This document shows positions 10,900 to 13,492 of a stretch of 13,492 bases of DNA, in pieces. The DNA is from Ichthyophonus hoferi. Lineage: Eukaryota > Opisthokonta > Ichthyosporea > Ichthyophonida > Ichthyophonidae. Both the position numbers and the translations under genes were made by a program. Each line of letters begins with the position of its first letter. Positions within the stretch are counted from its first letter, which is position 1. The DNA lies in contig NAOQ01000996.1 of the NCBI GenBank assembly GCA_002751075.1, forward strand, positions 1 to 13,492, given 5' to 3'. Under the pieces are notes generated by a model, which saw nothing but the letters and a program-made list of their open reading frames with translations, searched no databases and was not told the origin of the DNA.

Positions 10900-11940
10900 G
10901 TGTTTAAAATAGTATGCAGCTTTCAAAAATTAAGAATTTCCTAGTCCAGGTATGAATAACGCAGGCTTGATATAAAGTATTTTATAGACTTTATTTTTAT
11001 AAAGTTAATTTATGAAAAAAATAAATAAATCAAATCAAGAGGTGTATACATTTAATTTGACAACTTTTTTTATACGTATACCAGGTGTCTTTTTGTAATT
11101 AAATTGTCGAAGTTTGAAATAGTAGATTTCAATCTATGTACTCCGTATATACGTATCTATGTAAGTCAAGTAATGGTCGATAAGTATATATTATTAATTT
11201 AGCTCCAACTTGATGAATGTATAATACTGAGAGGATGTACATAATGTGTATTTTTCCTACTTTACCAAAGAGACAAAAACCAAAACATTTACAACTATTG
11301 TTTAAATTTATACACATATATGTTTACAATCGTTCACATGGTAAATATTTCCATTCTATATGTATAGTGAGATTATAATTAGTTATCTATTACTGATCCT
11401 AATTATAGTGACGTACTCATCGACAAATAAATAAATACAGTAAAGTGTACTATATTTAATATAATATGATATTATTACACCTTTCTAAATATTATATTAC
11501 TACGTATTTCTATGTGTTTATAACCTATAGTTAGGGTTAGCACAAATCACTTACAACTTTTTTAGGGTTATTTATCGCACATCAATCTTTTCGATTGATT
11601 GTTTTGTCTGCAATTAATTCATTTGATTATAACCTAATTTCAGATAAATCTCTAGGATTCTTATTAATATACAAATAATCTCTTTAATAATTGCTTAATT
11701 TCTAATTGATCTTTCTATTTAATATTAATATGGCGTTAATATTACTAAATATTTTTTGACTAATCTCCACCTTTAATCTTTATACAAGATTAATATTTGT
11801 AATATTTATTTAATCATTGATTAATTATGGCGATCGGTATTTAATCACATTTTGGGGCATATAGGAAGTATGGATCAATAGGAATCTGATCCAAGGGAGT
11901 GATTGGAGCAAGTAAGATGGATATTGCATAGTTCTATATA
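10900..11940. other. AT-rich spacer, no gene seen
   Basis: It holds two clear hairpins. TTGAAAT at 11114-11120 pairs with ATTTCAA at 11126-11132. TGGATCA at 11871-11877 pairs with TGATCCA at 11887-11893. ATCTATGTA is repeated on either side of CTCCGTATATACGT (11132-11163). No frame looks coding. Confidence 0.5.
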
Positions 11941-11954
11941 CTACAATGTAATAG

Positions 11955-11995
11955 CTTATAATATAATATAATATAGTATAATATAATATAGTATC
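11955..11995. repeat. TATAA-pentamer-rich patch
   Basis: Repeated ATAAT/TATAA pentamers with ATAGT interruptions. It resembles a degenerate pentamer microsatellite related in base content, but not clearly in origin, to the TATAC array at the right end. Confidence 0.6.
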
Positions 11996-12891
11996 TTATA
12001 ATCTATATAATTTAATATGCTTAAATATAAAATATTACATATATAAAAGATATAATACAAGTATACCTAGTATAATTAACAAAATAACCTATTGAACATA
12101 AACTATATATAGAATATAAAGCCATATAAAAGAATGATGTAAATCTATTCCATTGGGTACAAAATCAAAAACAGAGATCTGATTGTCATTTATTATAGTC
12201 ATTGGTTTATATTACCAAATCAAGATGCCTTAACTAACCAATAAATAAAAAGATATAACAGTCTAATTAGTGTAATTACTGATAACTTATAATCCTCCAA
12301 TACAAGATAATGTAATTAGCTTTATATACAAAACTTAACATCATCGCTCCCATTTGTGTTATAAACACGATCCCACCTAAAACATATGTAGTCATTTAAA
12401 CTCTTTACAATAAAGGAATACTTAGCTCGCATAATTCTATATAACATAACATTACTAATTACATATAAATATATATATTATAAAATGATGTTATATCACA
12501 TAATCTAGAGTGTCAGTGTAATATATAGCATATAGTATACACCACCATAGATAATACTTTCACACAATGATGTTACTTTCATCAGGTAACATACTTTTTC
12601 CCTCACTTGCATCCCCCTTTATACAATAACCTTTCATGTTAATTTCCTACCACATGCGTACATATATGCATATATACCATCTTCCATTACTTTTTTGTAA
12701 TCCTTCATTCATTCCTTTCCGGTTAGTGGTTACTTTTTCTTTGTATCGTTCCTAGAAACATGCATAAAACCAATTGAACACGAATGAAGATTACACTACT
12801 TGTTTATTTTATATATTCATACAATACGCCCTTGTTCTTTGTCCCCACACCTTACATACCCATGCACCCCATGTATGTTTCTACCTTCATA
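11996..12891. other. AT-rich spacer, no gene seen
   Basis: Very AT-rich to about 12500, then more C- and T-rich with ACAC and CCCC clusters up to the satellite. No coding frame, RNA gene or transposon end was recognised. Frames that start at 12774 and 12784 run into the satellite and are repeat translations. Confidence 0.5.
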
Positions 12892-13492
12892 TATCTATAC
12901 TATTCTATACTATTCTATACTATACTATACTATACTATACTATACTATACTATCCTATACTATATTGTAGTACTATATACTACACCATACTATATACTAC
13001 TACACTCTACTATACTATATAATATAAAATACTATATACTACTATACCATACTATACTACTATACTAGACTATATACCACTATAATATACTATATACTAC
13101 AATATTATACTACATACTACTATATTATACTATATACTATTATGTTATACTATATACTACTACTATATTATATTATATACTACTGTATTATTTTATATAC
13201 TACTATATTGTACTATATACTACTATATACTACTATACTATATTATATACTACTATACTATATTATATACTACTATATTATACTATATGCTACTATATTA
13301 TACTATATACTGCTCTATTATACTATATGCTACTATATTATACTATATATTACTATATTATATTATATACTACTATATTATACTATATACTACTATACTA
13401 TATTATATACTACCATATTATACTATATACTACTATACTATATTATATACTACTATATTATATTATATACTACCATATTATACTATATACTA
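12892..13492. repeat. TATAC pentamer array passing into a 20-base satellite, truncated by window edge
   Basis: The array starts as TATTC/TATAC alternation (from about 12895), then seven pure TATAC units (12916-12950), then irregular derivatives to about 13095. From 13098 to the end it is a regular 20-base unit, typically TACTATATTATACTATATAC. The unit is four pentamers (TACTA-TATTA-TACTA-TATAC). Variants TACTA-TACTA-TATTA-TATAC and TACCA-TATTA-TACTA-TATAC recur. Register slips are few: an extra TAC at 13158-13160 and a 10-base half unit at 13221-13230. The plus strand has C but almost no G. The array runs off the window. Confidence 0.95.

Noticed and set aside
11531-11540. TTAGGGTTAG as telomere-type repeat
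   Set aside because: Only one and a half units, so no array.
12774-13068. Two overlapping plus-strand frames rich in YTILYY repeats
   Set aside because: They are translations of the TATAC pentamer array. A 5-base repeat reads open in several frames.

Overview
The window is nuclear DNA from an AT-rich animal. One gene can be identified with certainty: a spliced gene for 40S ribosomal protein S5 (uS7 family), plus strand, coding from 7724 to 9595 in four coding exons. They join in frame to give 224 residues and match the metazoan S5/uS7 sequence almost throughout. All introns are GT-AG, an acceptor 8 bases before the ATG points to a further intron in the 5' leader, and a canonical AATAAA follows the stop almost at once. 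Spliced exons, extreme AT richness outside the exons, and long TGTA and TATAC microsatellites suggest an invertebrate. An arthropod such as a copepod would fit, but this is a guess from overall character, not from a diagnostic match.

Layout. 1-72 is the end of a (TGTA)n microsatellite. 73-3600 is AT-rich DNA with small hairpins and one minus-strand open frame (2577-2960) that could be an unrecognised exon or a relic. 3605-4880 holds three diverged direct copies of an unnamed repeat, spaced about 500 and 620 bases. 5600-5960 is a slightly more GC-rich patch with a faint resemblance to the end of a LINE polyprotein and a short 8-base tandem repeat. 6315-7060 is a diverged tandem duplication with a period of about 467 bases, just upstream of the ribosomal protein gene. 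7140-7716 is the probable promoter and leader region, with a perfect 16-base CGAT palindrome, a hairpin and two TATA-like motifs. 7724-9603 is the S5 gene. 9604-12890 is AT-rich spacer with several hairpins, a 43-base tandem duplication and a TATAA-rich patch. 12892-13492 is a TATAC pentamer array that matures into a regular 20-base satellite and runs off the window.

The S5 exons stand out as GC-rich islands (C- and T-ending codons typical of highly expressed genes) against very AT-rich introns and flanks. No tRNA, rRNA, CRISPR array, intact transposon or convincing intronic snoRNA was found. No undescribed multi-gene system is supported. The observations most worth checking are the tandem duplication ahead of the S5 promoter, the three-copy repeat, the pentamer-to-20-mer satellite, and the minus-strand open frame at 2577-2960.
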